Notes under the pieces: model-generated
Seen by the model: only the letters and a program-made list of their open reading frames with translations
Told to the model about the DNA's origin: nothing
The model's database searches: none
Position numbers and translations under genes: made by a program
NCBI RefSeq assembly: GCF_904061905.1
Contig: NZ_CAJFCI010000076.1
Coordinates: forward strand, 1-64,000
Source of the DNA: Zestomonas carbonaria
GTDB lineage: Bacteria > Pseudomonadota > Gammaproteobacteria > Pseudomonadales > Pseudomonadaceae
Reading direction: 5' to 3'
Length of the DNA: 64,000 nucleotides
Part shown: positions 26,087-36,649 of the stretch, in pieces
Numbering within the stretch: position 1 is the stretch's first letter
Layout: every line of letters starts with the position of its first letter

Positions 26087-27300
26087 CGCGGCAGCCTGTC
26101 GCCCGGTTGCAACAGCGGCACGTCCACCTCGACCGTATCCGGATACTTGATGCCGGCGCCGGTATTGAGGATCACCACCCGCTCTCCCGGCCTGATCCAG
26201 CCGCCCTCGCGCAGCTTGCGAGCGGCGGCGTAGAGGGCCGCCCCCTCGGGGCAGACGAAGGCGCCTTCCAGCTCGGCGACCTTGCGTTGCTCGGCCAGCA
26301 GCTCGGCGTCGTCCACGGCGATGGCGTATCCCTCGCTCTCGTACAGCGCTTCGAGCACCAGGAAGTCGCCGAGGGCCTTGGGCACGTTGATACCGAAGGC
26401 GACTGTCTGCGAATCGGCCCAGAACTCCGAGGCCGCCGCCCTCGCCTCCCAGGCCCTGACGATCGGCGCGCAGCCGCTGGCCTGCACGGCCACCAGGCGC
26501 GGCAGCGGCTGGTCGGCGGGAATCCAGCCCAGCTCGCGCAGTTCCTTGAAGGCCTTGTGGATACCGATCAGGCCTACCCCGCCACCGGTGGGATAGAGGA
26601 TCACCTCGGGCAGCCGCCAGCCGAACTGCTCGGCCAACTCCAGGCCCATGGTCTTCTTGCCTTCGATACGGTACGGCTCCTTGAGCGTCGAGGCGTCGTA
26701 CAAGCCGCCTTCGGCCACCGCCTGGGCCACCTGCTTGCCGGCATCGGAGATGAGGCCGTTGACCAGATACAGATGGGCACCGGAGATCGCCGTTTCATTG
26801 CGGGTGATCAACGGCGCGTCCTCGGGCATCACCACGGTGGCCTCGATGCCGGCGCGCGCGGCATACAGCGACCAGGCGGCGCCAGCGTTGCCATTGGTGG
26901 GCATGGCCAGGGCGCGCACGCCCAGTTCCTTGGCCCTGGATACGCCGACCGCCGCGCCACGGGCCTTGAACGAGCCGGTGGGGATGATGCCTTCGTCCTT
27001 CAGCCAGAGATCGTCGACGCCCAGCTCGCGGCCGATGCGTGGCGTGCGCAGCAGCGGCGTGAAGCCTTCGCCCAGGCTGACCACGTTGTTCGGATCGAGC
27101 ACCGGCAACAGTTCGTGATAGCGCCACAGGCTGGCTTCGCGACCGACCAGGTCGGCGGGCCTCCAGTCCCCTTTCAGGGCGTCCAGATCGTAGGCCACCA
27201 GCAGCGGCGAGCCGACGGCGCTGAGCTGCTGGATCTGGCCGGCGTCGTAGTGTTCGTGGGTTTTCGGGCAGTACAGATGGGACAGGTAGCTATGGGGCAT
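26083..27300 (-). CDS. Threonine-synthase-like PLP enzyme
   Basis: 405 residues from the ATG at 27300. Fold-type II PLP enzyme: SLGEGFTPL, the Schiff-base Lys K112 in GSFKARGAA, the Asn-loop PTNGNAGAAW, and the phosphate-binding PTGGGVGLIG. It is like the ThrC paralogues that join a nucleophile to an O-phospho amino acid. The N-terminal zinc-ribbon-like segment is reduced (YCPKTHEHYDAG). It lies between a TauABC-like importer and an amino-acid importer, overlapping the latter, so a housekeeping threonine role is doubtful. A cysteate-synthase-like or lyase role on an imported sulfur amino acid is possible but unproven. Confidence 0.8.
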   Translation of the reverse strand: MPHSYLSHLYCPKTHEHYDAGQIQQLSAVGSPLLVAYDLDALKGDWRPADLVGREASLWRYHELLPVLDPNNVVSLGEGFTPLLRTPRIGRELGVDDLWLKDEGIIPTGSFKARGAAVGVSRAKELGVRALAMPTNGNAGAAWSLYAARAGIEATVVMPEDAPLITRNETAISGAHLYLVNGLISDAGKQVAQAVAEGGLYDASTLKEPYRIEGKKTMGLELAEQFGWRLPEVILYPTGGGVGLIGIHKAFKELRELGWIPADQPLPRLVAVQASGCAPIVRAWEARAAASEFWADSQTVAFGINVPKALGDFLVLEALYESEGYAIAVDDAELLAEQRKVAELEGAFVCPEGAALYAAARKLREGGWIRPGERVVILNTGAGIKYPDTVEVDVPLLQPGDRLPR

Positions 27301-27326
27301 GACAGGTAACCAAGGTTGAAAGATTC

Positions 27327-27384
27327 GTAGGAGCCAGCTTGCTGGCGATTCGGCGGCAAGGATCGCCAGCAAGCTGGCTCCTAC
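27327..27384. repeat. REP-type hairpin (GTAGGAGCCAGC family)
   Basis: Two 23-bp arms, 27327-27349 and 27362-27384, are exact inverted copies starting GTAGGAGCCAGCTTGCTGGC. They are separated by 12 bp. This is a typical intergenic palindrome of pseudomonads. It lies inside the operon, between the permease and the threonine-synthase-like gene, where it may affect mRNA stability. Confidence 0.85.
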
Positions 27385-27389
27385 AGGGA

Positions 27390-28256
27390 CTAGCGCTGCA
27401 TCCCCCAGCGCTTGACCGTGACCCGCTCCAGGGTGGCGAACACCAGGTTCTCCACCAGCAGGCCGATCAGGATCACCGCGGCCAGGCCGGCGAACACCTT
27501 GTCGGTGTACAGCTCGTTGCGGTTCTGGAAGATGTACCAGCCCAGGCCGCCCTTGCCGCTGGAGGCGCCGAACACCAGCTCGGCGGCGATCAACGTGCGC
27601 CAGGCGAAGGCCCAGCCGATCTTCAGGCCGGCCAGGATCGACGGCAGTGCCGCCGGGATCAGGATGAACAGCACGAAGCGCAGGCCCTTGAGGCCGTAGT
27701 TGCGTCCGGCCATGCGCTGGGTCTCGGAAACCCCGAGGAAACCGGCATAGGTGTTGAGCGCCAGGGCCCAGAGCACCGAATGCACCAGCACGAAGATCAG
27801 GCTGTTCTCGCCCAGGCCGAACCACAGCAGAGCCAGGGGTAGCAGCGCGATGGCCGGCAGCGGGTTGAACATCGCCGTCAGGGTCGACAGCAGGTCGCGG
27901 CCGAACTGGGTGGACACCGCCAGGGTGGTCAGCAGGAACGCCAGCAGGATGCCGACCAGGTAGCCCTTGACCAGCACTGCCAGGGAGATCGCCACCTTGT
28001 CCAGCAGTTCGCCGCTGGACAGCCCCTCGACGAAGGCGCGGGCGGTCTGCAGGAAGCTCGGCAGCAGCAGGTCGTTGGCCTGGTAGCGGGCGACCAGTTC
28101 CCAGGCCAGGGCCAGCAACAGCAGGATCAGCGACTTGCGCAGCCAGCCTTGCTGCCAGAGGCGCTGGAACAGCGGTAGCTCGCGCTCCAGTGGCAGGTTG
28201 TCCAGTGGCGCGAGGACGACTTCGTATTCCTCGCGGCGAACGCTCGAAGCACTCAT
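27390..28256 (-). CDS. Taurine/sulfonate-type ABC transporter permease (TauC/SsuC-like)
   Basis: 288 residues from the ATG at 28256. Six membrane helices start at about residue 40 (LILLLLALAWELVARYQAND). The EAA loop is GRNYGLKGLRFVLFILIPAALPSI, as in TauC/SsuC/NrtB permeases. It begins 15 bp after the ATPase gene. It imports the ligand of the binding protein at 29133-30179, probably a sulfonate given the adjacent TauD homologue. Confidence 0.88.
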   Translation of the reverse strand: MSASSVRREEYEVVLAPLDNLPLERELPLFQRLWQQGWLRKSLILLLLALAWELVARYQANDLLLPSFLQTARAFVEGLSSGELLDKVAISLAVLVKGYLVGILLAFLLTTLAVSTQFGRDLLSTLTAMFNPLPAIALLPLALLWFGLGENSLIFVLVHSVLWALALNTYAGFLGVSETQRMAGRNYGLKGLRFVLFILIPAALPSILAGLKIGWAFAWRTLIAAELVFGASSGKGGLGWYIFQNRNELYTDKVFAGLAAVILIGLLVENLVFATLERVTVKRWGMQR

Positions 28257-28270
28257 GGGGAAATCTCGGC

Positions 28271-29128
28271 TCAATAGGCGATACGAATGTCCTGGAAATC
28301 CAGGTCGAGGGTGGACGGCGCACTGCCGGGCTCGTCGAACAGCAAGCGGTGGATGCGCTGGGCGGTCTGCTGGAAGGCCACGCCACCGAGGCTGTGCAGG
28401 TCGAACTGGTGGCTGTTGATCTCTGCCCGCACCCGTCCCGGATGCGGCGACAGCAACAGGATGCGGTTGCCGACGATCAGTGCCTCCTCGATGGAGTGGG
28501 TGACGAACAACAGGGTGAAGCGCACCTCGTCCCAGAGCTGCAGCAACTCCTCCTGCATCTTGCGCCGGGTCAGCGCGTCCAGCGCGGCGAAGGGCTCGTC
28601 CATCAGCAGGATCTTCGGCTGCATGGCCAGCGCCCGGGCAATCGCCACCCGCGCCTTCATGCCGCCGGACAGGGTGTGCGGGTAGGCGTCCGCGAAAGCC
28701 GCCAGGCCGACCTTGTCGAGGTAGTGCAGCGCCCTCTCCTCCGCTTCCCTGCGCTTGAGGGTGCGCGAGGCCAGCAGCGGGAACATGACGTTCTGCCTGA
28801 CCGTCTTCCACGGCGGCAACTGGTCGAACTCCTGGAACACCACGATGCGATCCGGGCCCGGTTCCCTGACCTGCACCCCGTCGAGGCGGATAACGCCATC
28901 GCGCGGGGCGATGAAGCCGGCGACCGCCTTGAGCAGGGTGGACTTGCCGCAGCCGGAAGGACCGAGCAGGACGAAGCGGTCGGCCTGGTCGACCTCGAAG
29001 CTCACCTCGTGGGTAGCACGCACCACGCGCTGCGGGGTGCGGTATTCCAGGCTGACCGACTCCACCTGCAGCACCGGCCGCAGGTGGCTGGACGTGCTGG
29101 CCGTGTGGCCTTGCAACGGGGCATTCAT
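28271..29128 (-). CDS. Taurine/sulfonate-type ABC transporter ATPase (TauB/SsuB-like)
   Basis: 285 residues from the ATG at 29128, preceded by AAGGAAG; a further in-frame ATG upstream is less likely. Walker A GPSGCGKST, Q-loop VVFQEFDQLPPWKTV, signature LSGGMKAR and Walker B ILLMDEPFAALDA are intact. The switch His is in FVTHSIEEA. It lies 4 bp after the binding-protein gene. Confidence 0.9.
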   Translation of the reverse strand: MNAPLQGHTASTSSHLRPVLQVESVSLEYRTPQRVVRATHEVSFEVDQADRFVLLGPSGCGKSTLLKAVAGFIAPRDGVIRLDGVQVREPGPDRIVVFQEFDQLPPWKTVRQNVMFPLLASRTLKRREAEERALHYLDKVGLAAFADAYPHTLSGGMKARVAIARALAMQPKILLMDEPFAALDALTRRKMQEELLQLWDEVRFTLLFVTHSIEEALIVGNRILLLSPHPGRVRAEINSHQFDLHSLGGVAFQQTAQRIHRLLFDEPGSAPSTLDLDFQDIRIAY

Positions 29129-29132
29129 CGCA

Positions 29133-30179
29133 TCAGCTTCCTTGCAGCGGGTGTTCTTCATCCTGGAAGAAGTAGTCCTGCCAGGAAGCCGGTTTGTTCT
29201 TGATCGCGCCGACGCGATGCAGGAAGTCGGCCAGCGGGTAGGTGTTGGTCGGCGTCACGCTGAACTGGATCTGTTCGCTGCCGATGACCTTCAGCAACTC
29301 CTCGCGGCTGATCTTGGCGCCGGTGACACGGATATAGGTGTCGGCGGCCGCGCCCTTGTCGTTCTGGGCGAACTCGGCGGCCTCGGCCAGCGCCGCGACG
29401 AAGGCCTTGTAGGTCTTCGGGTTCTCCGTGCGGAACTTCTCGGTGGAATACAGCACGGTGGGCGAGTTCGGGCCCAGCAGCTCGTAGGTATCGAGCACCA
29501 CGTGCACGTCGGGGTTCTCCAGGGCCTGGTTCTGGAACGGCGGGTTGGAGAAGTGCCCGGTCAGCTCGGTGCCGCCCGACTTCAGCGCGGCGGTGGCGTC
29601 CGGGTGTGGCAGTGCCACGGTGTACTTGTCGAGGCGGTCGAACTCCTTGTCGCCCCACTGCTTGGCGGCGGCGTACTGGAGGAAGCGCGACTGCACTGAA
29701 ACGCCGACCGCCGGCACCGCGATACGGTCCTTCTCGGTGAAGTCGGCGATGGTCTTGACCTTGGGATTGTTGCTCACCAGGTAGTACGGGAAGTTACCCA
29801 GGGAAGCCACGCCCTTGACGTTCTGCCGGCCATGGGTGCGGTCCCAGACGGTCAGCAGCGGGCCGATGCCGGCGCCGGCGATATCGATGGAGCCGGCCAG
29901 CAGCGCGTCGTTCACCGCCGCACCGCCGGACAACTGGTTCCACTCGACCTGGATGTCGAGCCCGTCGACCTTGCCGTGCTTCTCGATCAGTTGCTGGTCG
30001 CGCACCACGTTGAGCAGCAGATAGACGATGCCGAACTGCTCGGCGATGCGGATCTGCCCTTCGGCCCGGGCCACGCTCGGCGCGGCCAGGCCGCCGACCA
30101 GCAGGCTGACGCTCAGGCCGATGCCGCCGGCCAGGCGGGCGAACTTGGGAATGAAGGGAAAGCGGTTACCTAGAGACAT
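29133..30179 (-). CDS. Taurine/sulfonate-type ABC transporter substrate-binding protein (TauA/SsuA-like)
   Basis: 348 residues from the ATG at 30179, chosen for GGAG 8 bp upstream. A signal peptide ends near GLAAPSVARAE. The mature protein has the NMT1/SsuA fold: IRIAEQFGIVYLLLNVVRDQ, SGGAAVNDALLAGSIDIAGAG, KTIADFTEKDRIAVPAVGVS. It sits 41 bp after the tauD-like gene. The ligand is a small sulfonate or related compound by context. Confidence 0.87.
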   Translation of the reverse strand: MSLGNRFPFIPKFARLAGGIGLSVSLLVGGLAAPSVARAEGQIRIAEQFGIVYLLLNVVRDQQLIEKHGKVDGLDIQVEWNQLSGGAAVNDALLAGSIDIAGAGIGPLLTVWDRTHGRQNVKGVASLGNFPYYLVSNNPKVKTIADFTEKDRIAVPAVGVSVQSRFLQYAAAKQWGDKEFDRLDKYTVALPHPDATAALKSGGTELTGHFSNPPFQNQALENPDVHVVLDTYELLGPNSPTVLYSTEKFRTENPKTYKAFVAALAEAAEFAQNDKGAAADTYIRVTGAKISREELLKVIGSEQIQFSVTPTNTYPLADFLHRVGAIKNKPASWQDYFFQDEEHPLQGS

Positions 30180-30220
30180 AGCGAGCTCCATGCGGATTCT
30201 TGTACGGATGACGGTCAGGG

Positions 30221-31117
30221 TCAGAACGGGGCATCGCCCTGGATGGTGGTGCGGTACAGCTTGCGGCGCAGATGACCGGGACAGCCTGCGGCGAGGTGGA
30301 TCAGCGAGCGGTTGTCCCAGAACACCAGGTCGTGCTCCTGCCACCGGTGGCGGTAGATGAACTCGGGGCGCACGCTGTGGGCGAACAGTTCGGCGAGCAA
30401 CTGGCGGCTCTCGTCCTCCGGCAGTCCCTCGATGCGGGTAGTGAAACCCTCGCTGACGAACAGGCCCTTGCGCCCGGTTTCCGGATGAGTGCGCACCACC
30501 GGATGCACCACCTCCTTGACCTCGGCGAGCTGTTGCTCGGTCAGTTTCGGTCGCCAGTCGCCCTCGAACCTGGGCTTGGCGTAGGTGGCGGTATAGGAAT
30601 GCACCGCGCGACGGCCTTCCACCGCCTTGCGCAATGCTTCGGGCAGGGTCTCCCAGGCCAGGTGCTGGTTGGCGAACAGGGTATCGCCGCCCTCCTCCGG
30701 CAGTTCCTGGGCGTGCAGCATGGAGCCCAGGCTGGGCAGTTCCTTGTAGGACAGGTCCGAGTGCCAGAACTTGCCGGCGTCGCCCAGGCCGACCGGCTGG
30801 CCGTTCTCGATGATGTTGGAAACGATGAGGATTTCCGGGTGCCCGGCGAGCAGGAACTGCTTGAGCACGTGGATCTGCAATATGCCGAAGCAGCGGCTGA
30901 AAGCGATCTGCTGTTCGGGCGTGATGCGCTGGTCACGGAACACCAGCACGTGGTGATCCAGATGAGCCCGGTGGATGCGGGCGAAGTCCGCGTCGCCCAG
31001 TGGCCGGCTCAGGTCCAGGCCAAGGACTTCGGCGCCCAGGGCACCGCTGAAAGGCAGGATATCGAAGCGCTGCGGCTCGGCCGCAGGGGCGGAAACAGTC
31101 AGGGAAGCCGCTGACAT
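30221..31117 (-). CDS. TauD-like Fe(II)/2-oxoglutarate dioxygenase
   Basis: 298 residues from the ATG at 31117, preceded by GTGGAG. The TauD/TfdA family iron triad is visible as H119 and D121 in WHSDLSY and H274 in SLIHLA. An Arg near residue 289 (LYRTTI) would bind 2-oxoglutarate. Such enzymes hydroxylate the carbon next to the sulfonate (or an analogous group), releasing sulfite. It is first in the operon with an ABC importer, so the substrate is probably what that importer brings in. Its substrate may not be taurine itself. Confidence 0.85.
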   Translation of the reverse strand: MSAASLTVSAPAAEPQRFDILPFSGALGAEVLGLDLSRPLGDADFARIHRAHLDHHVLVFRDQRITPEQQIAFSRCFGILQIHVLKQFLLAGHPEILIVSNIIENGQPVGLGDAGKFWHSDLSYKELPSLGSMLHAQELPEEGGDTLFANQHLAWETLPEALRKAVEGRRAVHSYTATYAKPRFEGDWRPKLTEQQLAEVKEVVHPVVRTHPETGRKGLFVSEGFTTRIEGLPEDESRQLLAELFAHSVRPEFIYRHRWQEHDLVFWDNRSLIHLAAGCPGHLRRKLYRTTIQGDAPF

Positions 31118-31346
31118 GATCAATCTCCACGCATACTGCACGCTTGTGGCGCGCGTCAGTCAGGAACGGCCGGTGGTTTCCGCGCTCGTTCATTCGTGCG
31201 GCGCGCCGATTGATCGGCAGGTACGCATGAATCTAACTTTATAGGTATAAGAAAATAAATTTAAATACCATTTACGAATAAATATATGGCCATTCCCGCA
31301 CCTCGGCCAAACGTCGGGGCCAGCCGGTCCGGCCCCGACGTCCGCC
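31118..31346. promoter_or_regulatory. Promoter region of the tauD-led operon
   Basis: A 229-bp gap after the desulfurase stop. Its left two thirds are ordinary GC-rich DNA, but 31230-31290 is strikingly AT-rich and contains on minus TTTATTCGTAAATGGTATTT (31282-31263). This resembles motifs before the GntR operon and the metQ-like gene. A CysB-type sulfur-limitation site is the obvious hypothesis. Confidence 0.5.
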
Positions 31347-33171
<1,825 letters not shown>

Positions 33172-33197
<26 letters not shown>

Positions 33198-34104
33198 GGT
33201 ACTTGCCGACCTCCACGTCATCGAGCACTGCCAGGGCATCCTCGGTCAGCACTGCCAGCGAGCAGTACAGCGAGATCAGGTAGGAGGCGATGGCGTTACG
33301 GTTGATGCCCATGAAGCGCACCGAGAGCCCCGGACTCTGCTCGCCGGCCAGCCCGGGCTGGTACAGGCCGACTACCCCCTGGCGCTTGTCGCCGACGCGC
33401 AGCAGGAGAATCTTGGTCTTGCCGTTCTCGTCGAAGGGAATCTTGTCCGAAGGCACCAGCGGCAGGCCGCGCCAGGTGATGAACTGCGAACCGAACAGGC
33501 TGACGGTGGGTGGCGGCACGCCGCGGCGGGTGCACTCACGGCCGAAGGCGGCGATGGCCAGCGGGTGGGCGAGGAAGAAGGCCGGCTCCTTCCAGACCTT
33601 GGCGATCAGTTCGTCGAGGTCGTCCGGGGTCGGCGCGCCGGTCAGGGTCGAGATGCGCTGGGTCGGGTCGACGCTGGCCAGCAGCCCGTACTCGGGGTTG
33701 TTGATCAGCTCGCTTTCCTGGCGTTCCTTGATGGTCTCGATGGTCAGGCGCAACTGCTCGCGGATCTGGTCGTGCGGGCTGCTGTACAGGTCGGAAACCC
33801 GGGTATGCACGTCGAGGATGGTGGTCACCGCGTTGAGGAAGTACTCGCGCGGCGCTTCCTCGTAGTCGACGAAGGTCTGCGGCAGCAGCGACTCGTCGCG
33901 CTGGGTACAGGCGACCTGCACGTTGAGCGGGTCCTTCACCTTGTTGAGGCGGAAGATACCGGCCTCCACCGGCTGCCATTGCAGCAGGTGGGTGAGCCAG
34001 CGCGGGGTGATGGTGGAAAGTTGCGGAACCGTTTTAGTCGCATTCGCCAACTGGCGGGCGGCGCTGTCGCCTAGGGCCAGGCGTACATCCTGATGATCAG
34101 CCAT
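33172..34104 (-). CDS. srpI: Family 2A encapsulin shell protein (SrpI-like)
   Basis: 310 residues, the usual length. GTGGAG precedes the ATG. The sequence matches the SrpI family: LARALGDSAARQLAN-like N-terminal arm (residues 8-20, here RLALGDSAARQLAN), TPRWLTHLLQWQPVEAGI, PREYFLNAVTTILDVHTRV, and RFMGINRNAIASYLISLYCS towards the C-terminus. It has the HK97 phage-capsid-derived fold and assembles into a protein nanocompartment in the cytoplasm. The overlapping downstream gene encodes its probable cargo. Family members are induced by sulfur starvation in cyanobacteria; the AT-rich promoters here would fit that. Confidence 0.93.
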
Positions 34105-34274
34105 GAATCACTCCACAAGATTGAGGTGTCAGGTCACCGACAATGCTCGCGGTCCGCTTCTGGCCCAGGATCGCCCCTACCCCATGCTCGTGCATGGGAA
34201 CAGCCCTGCGCCACTCGACAGAACGCGAGCTCTGCCTGTGTTCCATGAGCAGGGCCGTAAGGTTTATCTCGCGA

Positions 34275-35219
34275 TTACCCCACGTTGCCTGGCTGGTGTT
34301 GCAACGTTGCCTGGCTGACGTTACTGCCCGGAGGCACACTACGGGTCAGCCAGACGTTTCCACCGATGGTGGAACCCTTGCCGATGGTGATGCGCCCGAG
34401 GATGGTCGCCCCAGCGTAGATCACCACATCGTCTTCGACGATCGGGTGACGAGGCTGGCCCTTGTGCAACTGGCCGGTCTCGTCGGCGGTGAAGCGTTTC
34501 GCCCCCAGGGTCACGGCCTGGTAGATGCGGACCTGATCACCGATGATCGCCGTTTCACCGATCACCACGCCTGTACCGTGATCGATGAAGAAACTCTTGC
34601 CGATCCGCGCGCCGGGGTGGATGTCGATCCCGGTGGTCGAGTGGGCCAGTTCCGAGATGATCCTCGCCACCAGCGGCAGGCCGGCGTTGTACAGGTGATG
34701 CGCCAGGCGGTGATGGATCACCGCGACGATCCCCGGGTAACACAACAGCACTTCGTCGACGCTGCGCGCCGCCGGATCACCATGGAACGCCGCCAGCACA
34801 TCGGTATCGAGCAACTGGCGAAGCTGCGGCAAGGCGTGGGCGAAGTCCTGGACGATCTGCACCGCCTTCTCGTGAACGTCCGCCTCGACCTCCCCCCGCT
34901 GCCGAGCCGTGTAGCGCAACTCCAGGCGCGCCTGGATCAGCAGGGCGTTCAGCGCCGCATCCAGGGTATGCCCGACGAAGAAATCCTCGCTCTCCTCACG
35001 CAAGTCGTTCGGCCCCAGGCGCATGGGAAACAACGCGCTGGACAGCCGCTCGACGATGTCCTCGATGGAGCTGCGCGAGGGCAGCTCACGTCCCCCCAGC
35101 TCGCGAAGCCGTCCCGTCCGGCTCCGCCATTCGCTTCGTGCCGAACGCAGCTCCTCGACTATCCGACCCAGTTTCCAATTCACGGGGCTGCTCTCGGCCT
35201 GCCTGTTCACATCGTTCAT
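34275..35219 (-). CDS. epsC: Serine O-acetyltransferase (EpsC/SrpH type)
   Basis: 314 residues from the ATG at 35219. A GTG 75 bp upstream gives a longer leader without a ribosome site, so the exact start is uncertain. The helical N-terminal domain is followed by a left-handed beta-helix of hexapeptide repeats: GIDIHPGARIGKSFFIDHGTG, VIGETAIIGDQVRIYQAVTLG, ILGRITIGKGSTIGGNVWL. His in DHGTG is catalytic. It makes O-acetylserine, the acceptor for sulfide in cysteine synthesis. It is the usual neighbour of srpI in encapsulin sulfur loci. A 170-bp gap separates it from srpI. Confidence 0.9.
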   Translation of the reverse strand: MNDVNRQAESSPVNWKLGRIVEELRSARSEWRSRTGRLRELGGRELPSRSSIEDIVERLSSALFPMRLGPNDLREESEDFFVGHTLDAALNALLIQARLELRYTARQRGEVEADVHEKAVQIVQDFAHALPQLRQLLDTDVLAAFHGDPAARSVDEVLLCYPGIVAVIHHRLAHHLYNAGLPLVARIISELAHSTTGIDIHPGARIGKSFFIDHGTGVVIGETAIIGDQVRIYQAVTLGAKRFTADETGQLHKGQPRHPIVEDDVVIYAGATILGRITIGKGSTIGGNVWLTRSVPPGSNVSQATLQHQPGNVG

Positions 35220-35427
35220 CTGATTCCAACCCGGCTTTGCCTCGCGCCCCACGACACCACCTCCTTCGGGAACGAGGCGCGCGGAGAAGGACACGGAAGT
35301 TTGGGGATAGCACCAAACGCGGCCGGCTTCAGTTATTTCAGACTAATCTAGCCAGCTTGCCTTTGGTTATATCTATTGCTTTTAGTGCCCCTGCACACGA
35401 TAGGGGCAAGTTATATGGACAAGGAAA
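35220..35427. promoter_or_regulatory. epsC upstream region with AT-rich island and hairpin
   Basis: 208 bp between the rhodanese stop and epsC. It is AT-rich from 35330 to 35420, with two GTTATAT elements. A hairpin at 35389-35411 has arms TGCCCC and GGGGCA, 16 bp past the rhodanese stop on minus, but no T-run follows. It is probably the promoter of the epsC-srpI-desulfurase operon. Confidence 0.5.
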
Positions 35428-35949
35428 TCAATCTTGAACCCAGGGCAGGCCCCAATGCCGCCAGCCGCCGCTCTCGCCGCGCTGCTGCTGGGCATCGAGA
35501 TCGCCTTCAAAGCCTTCCAGGACATTGAACACCTGGCTGAAACCGGCGGCGGTGGCAGCCTCGGCGGCGGCGGCGGACCGCTTGCCGCTGCGGCACAATA
35601 GCACCAGCACCGCATCGCGGCCGCCCTTGTTCTCCAGCTCGCGGAGGAAGCGCGGGTTCTTGATCAGCGCCGGGCCGGTCTGCCAGGCCACGTGCTGGCT
35701 GTCCGGCACCCGGCCGACGAACTTCAGCTCCTCGGCGGTGCGCACGTCCACCAGCGTCACCGCACCGGCCTGGAGCAGCGCCCAGGCTTCCGGCGGATAG
35801 AGGCTGCCGGCGTAAGGGGTGCCGCTCTCGACGCCGCGGGCCCGGCCGCGAGCGAGCAGCGTCTCGGGATCGGTCGCCAGGACAGCGGGAAGATCGGAGG
35901 GACGGAGGGTGTCTTCGACGCCAGACGAAGCGGGGGCGGCAGCAGGCAT
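35428..35949 (-). CDS. Rhodanese-domain sulfurtransferase of the encapsulin locus
   Basis: 173 residues. A single rhodanese domain spans about 40-160, with VTLVDVRTAEELKFVGRVP, the active-site Cys C119 in LLCRSGKRSAAAAEAA and a C-terminal GGWRHWGLPW motif. The CRSGKR loop indicates a persulfide carrier rather than a phosphatase. The N-terminal 30 residues are low-complexity. It could accept sulfane sulfur from the encapsulated desulfurase. Its own promoter region lies upstream. Confidence 0.87.
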   Translation of the reverse strand: MPAAAPASSGVEDTLRPSDLPAVLATDPETLLARGRARGVESGTPYAGSLYPPEAWALLQAGAVTLVDVRTAEELKFVGRVPDSQHVAWQTGPALIKNPRFLRELENKGGRDAVLVLLCRSGKRSAAAAEAATAAGFSQVFNVLEGFEGDLDAQQQRGESGGWRHWGLPWVQD

Positions 35950-36370
35950 TGTGTGTCCTCTAGTTGGCTAGTCGGTTGGGATCCGGTCGGGCCTGGCAGG
36001 TGATCCGCCGGGCCACGTTGAGGGCTACTCTATGCCTGCCTCATATACCTAAAAAATAATTTGTTCTTTTATTTACAAAACTTTCAGGAATATGAGATTG
36101 CGTGCCCCCGGATTGCATCCGGGCTACGGACCTCCTACATGAAAAGCCGATAAAAGCGTTGAAGGCCGGACGAAAAAACAGCCCGCTCTTGTAGGGTGCG
36201 CCGTGCGCACCGTTTACCCCGGCGCGAGCAGAGTGCTTCGCCGGAAACAAGAGGTGTTGGCCCCGGATCGGTGCGCACGGCGCTCCCTACGTTGGACTCC
36301 CGCGTGCGTGGGAGTGACGGGGGATAGCCGAACCATCATCCCCGCGAACGCGGGGACCCAGAAACAGCCC
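35950..36370. promoter_or_regulatory. Intergenic region upstream of the rhodanese gene, with repeats
   Basis: 421 bp without a gene. 36035-36100 is an AT-rich island (on minus TATTCCTGAAAGTTTTGTAA), the likely rhodanese promoter. 36107-36123 is the palindrome CCCGGATTGCATCCGGG. Further right are GTGCGCACGGCGC-type segments and CCCGCGAACGCGGGG repeats, which border the convergent end of the DUF971 operon transcript. Confidence 0.55.
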
Positions 36371-36649
36371 CTACGCAAGCTCGCGCAGATAACCCCAGGG
36401 GTAGATACCGCGCTCGTGGCCATCGTCGAACGACAGTTGCACGCCATAGCCCTGCGGGACCATCTCCCTCAGCCGAACACCCTCGCCCACCACATCGATA
36501 TGCCCCCGTAACCGTGCGGCGCGGCACTGCGCGCAAGGGCAGGCGGCACGCAGGCGGGCGTGGCTGAGTTGCTGGCGGGCACCGTCCGGCCACTCGATGC
36601 GCAACTCGCCGGCTGCGCGGACGTTGCGCAGGGCGCTCGGCGCATTCAT
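36371..36649 (-). CDS. DUF971 family protein
   Basis: 92 residues from the ATG at 36649, which overlaps the HEAT-protein stop (ATGA). The DUF971 core is visible: LRIEWPDGARQQLSHARLR, the paired-Cys motif CPCAQCRAARL and the C-terminal YGVQLSFDDGHERGIYPW. DUF971 domains are found with iron-sulfur carrier proteins and hydroxylases; the cysteines may bind a metal. It is the last gene of the GntR-AprA-like operon. Confidence 0.8.
   Translation of the reverse strand: MNAPSALRNVRAAGELRIEWPDGARQQLSHARLRAACPCAQCRAARLRGHIDVVGEGVRLREMVPQGYGVQLSFDDGHERGIYPWGYLRELA

Noticed and set aside
35389..35411. Terminator after the rhodanese gene
   Set aside because: The TGCCCC/GGGGCA stem is short with an 11-nt loop and is followed by ACTAAAAGC rather than a T-run. 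Kept only as a possible regulatory hairpin.
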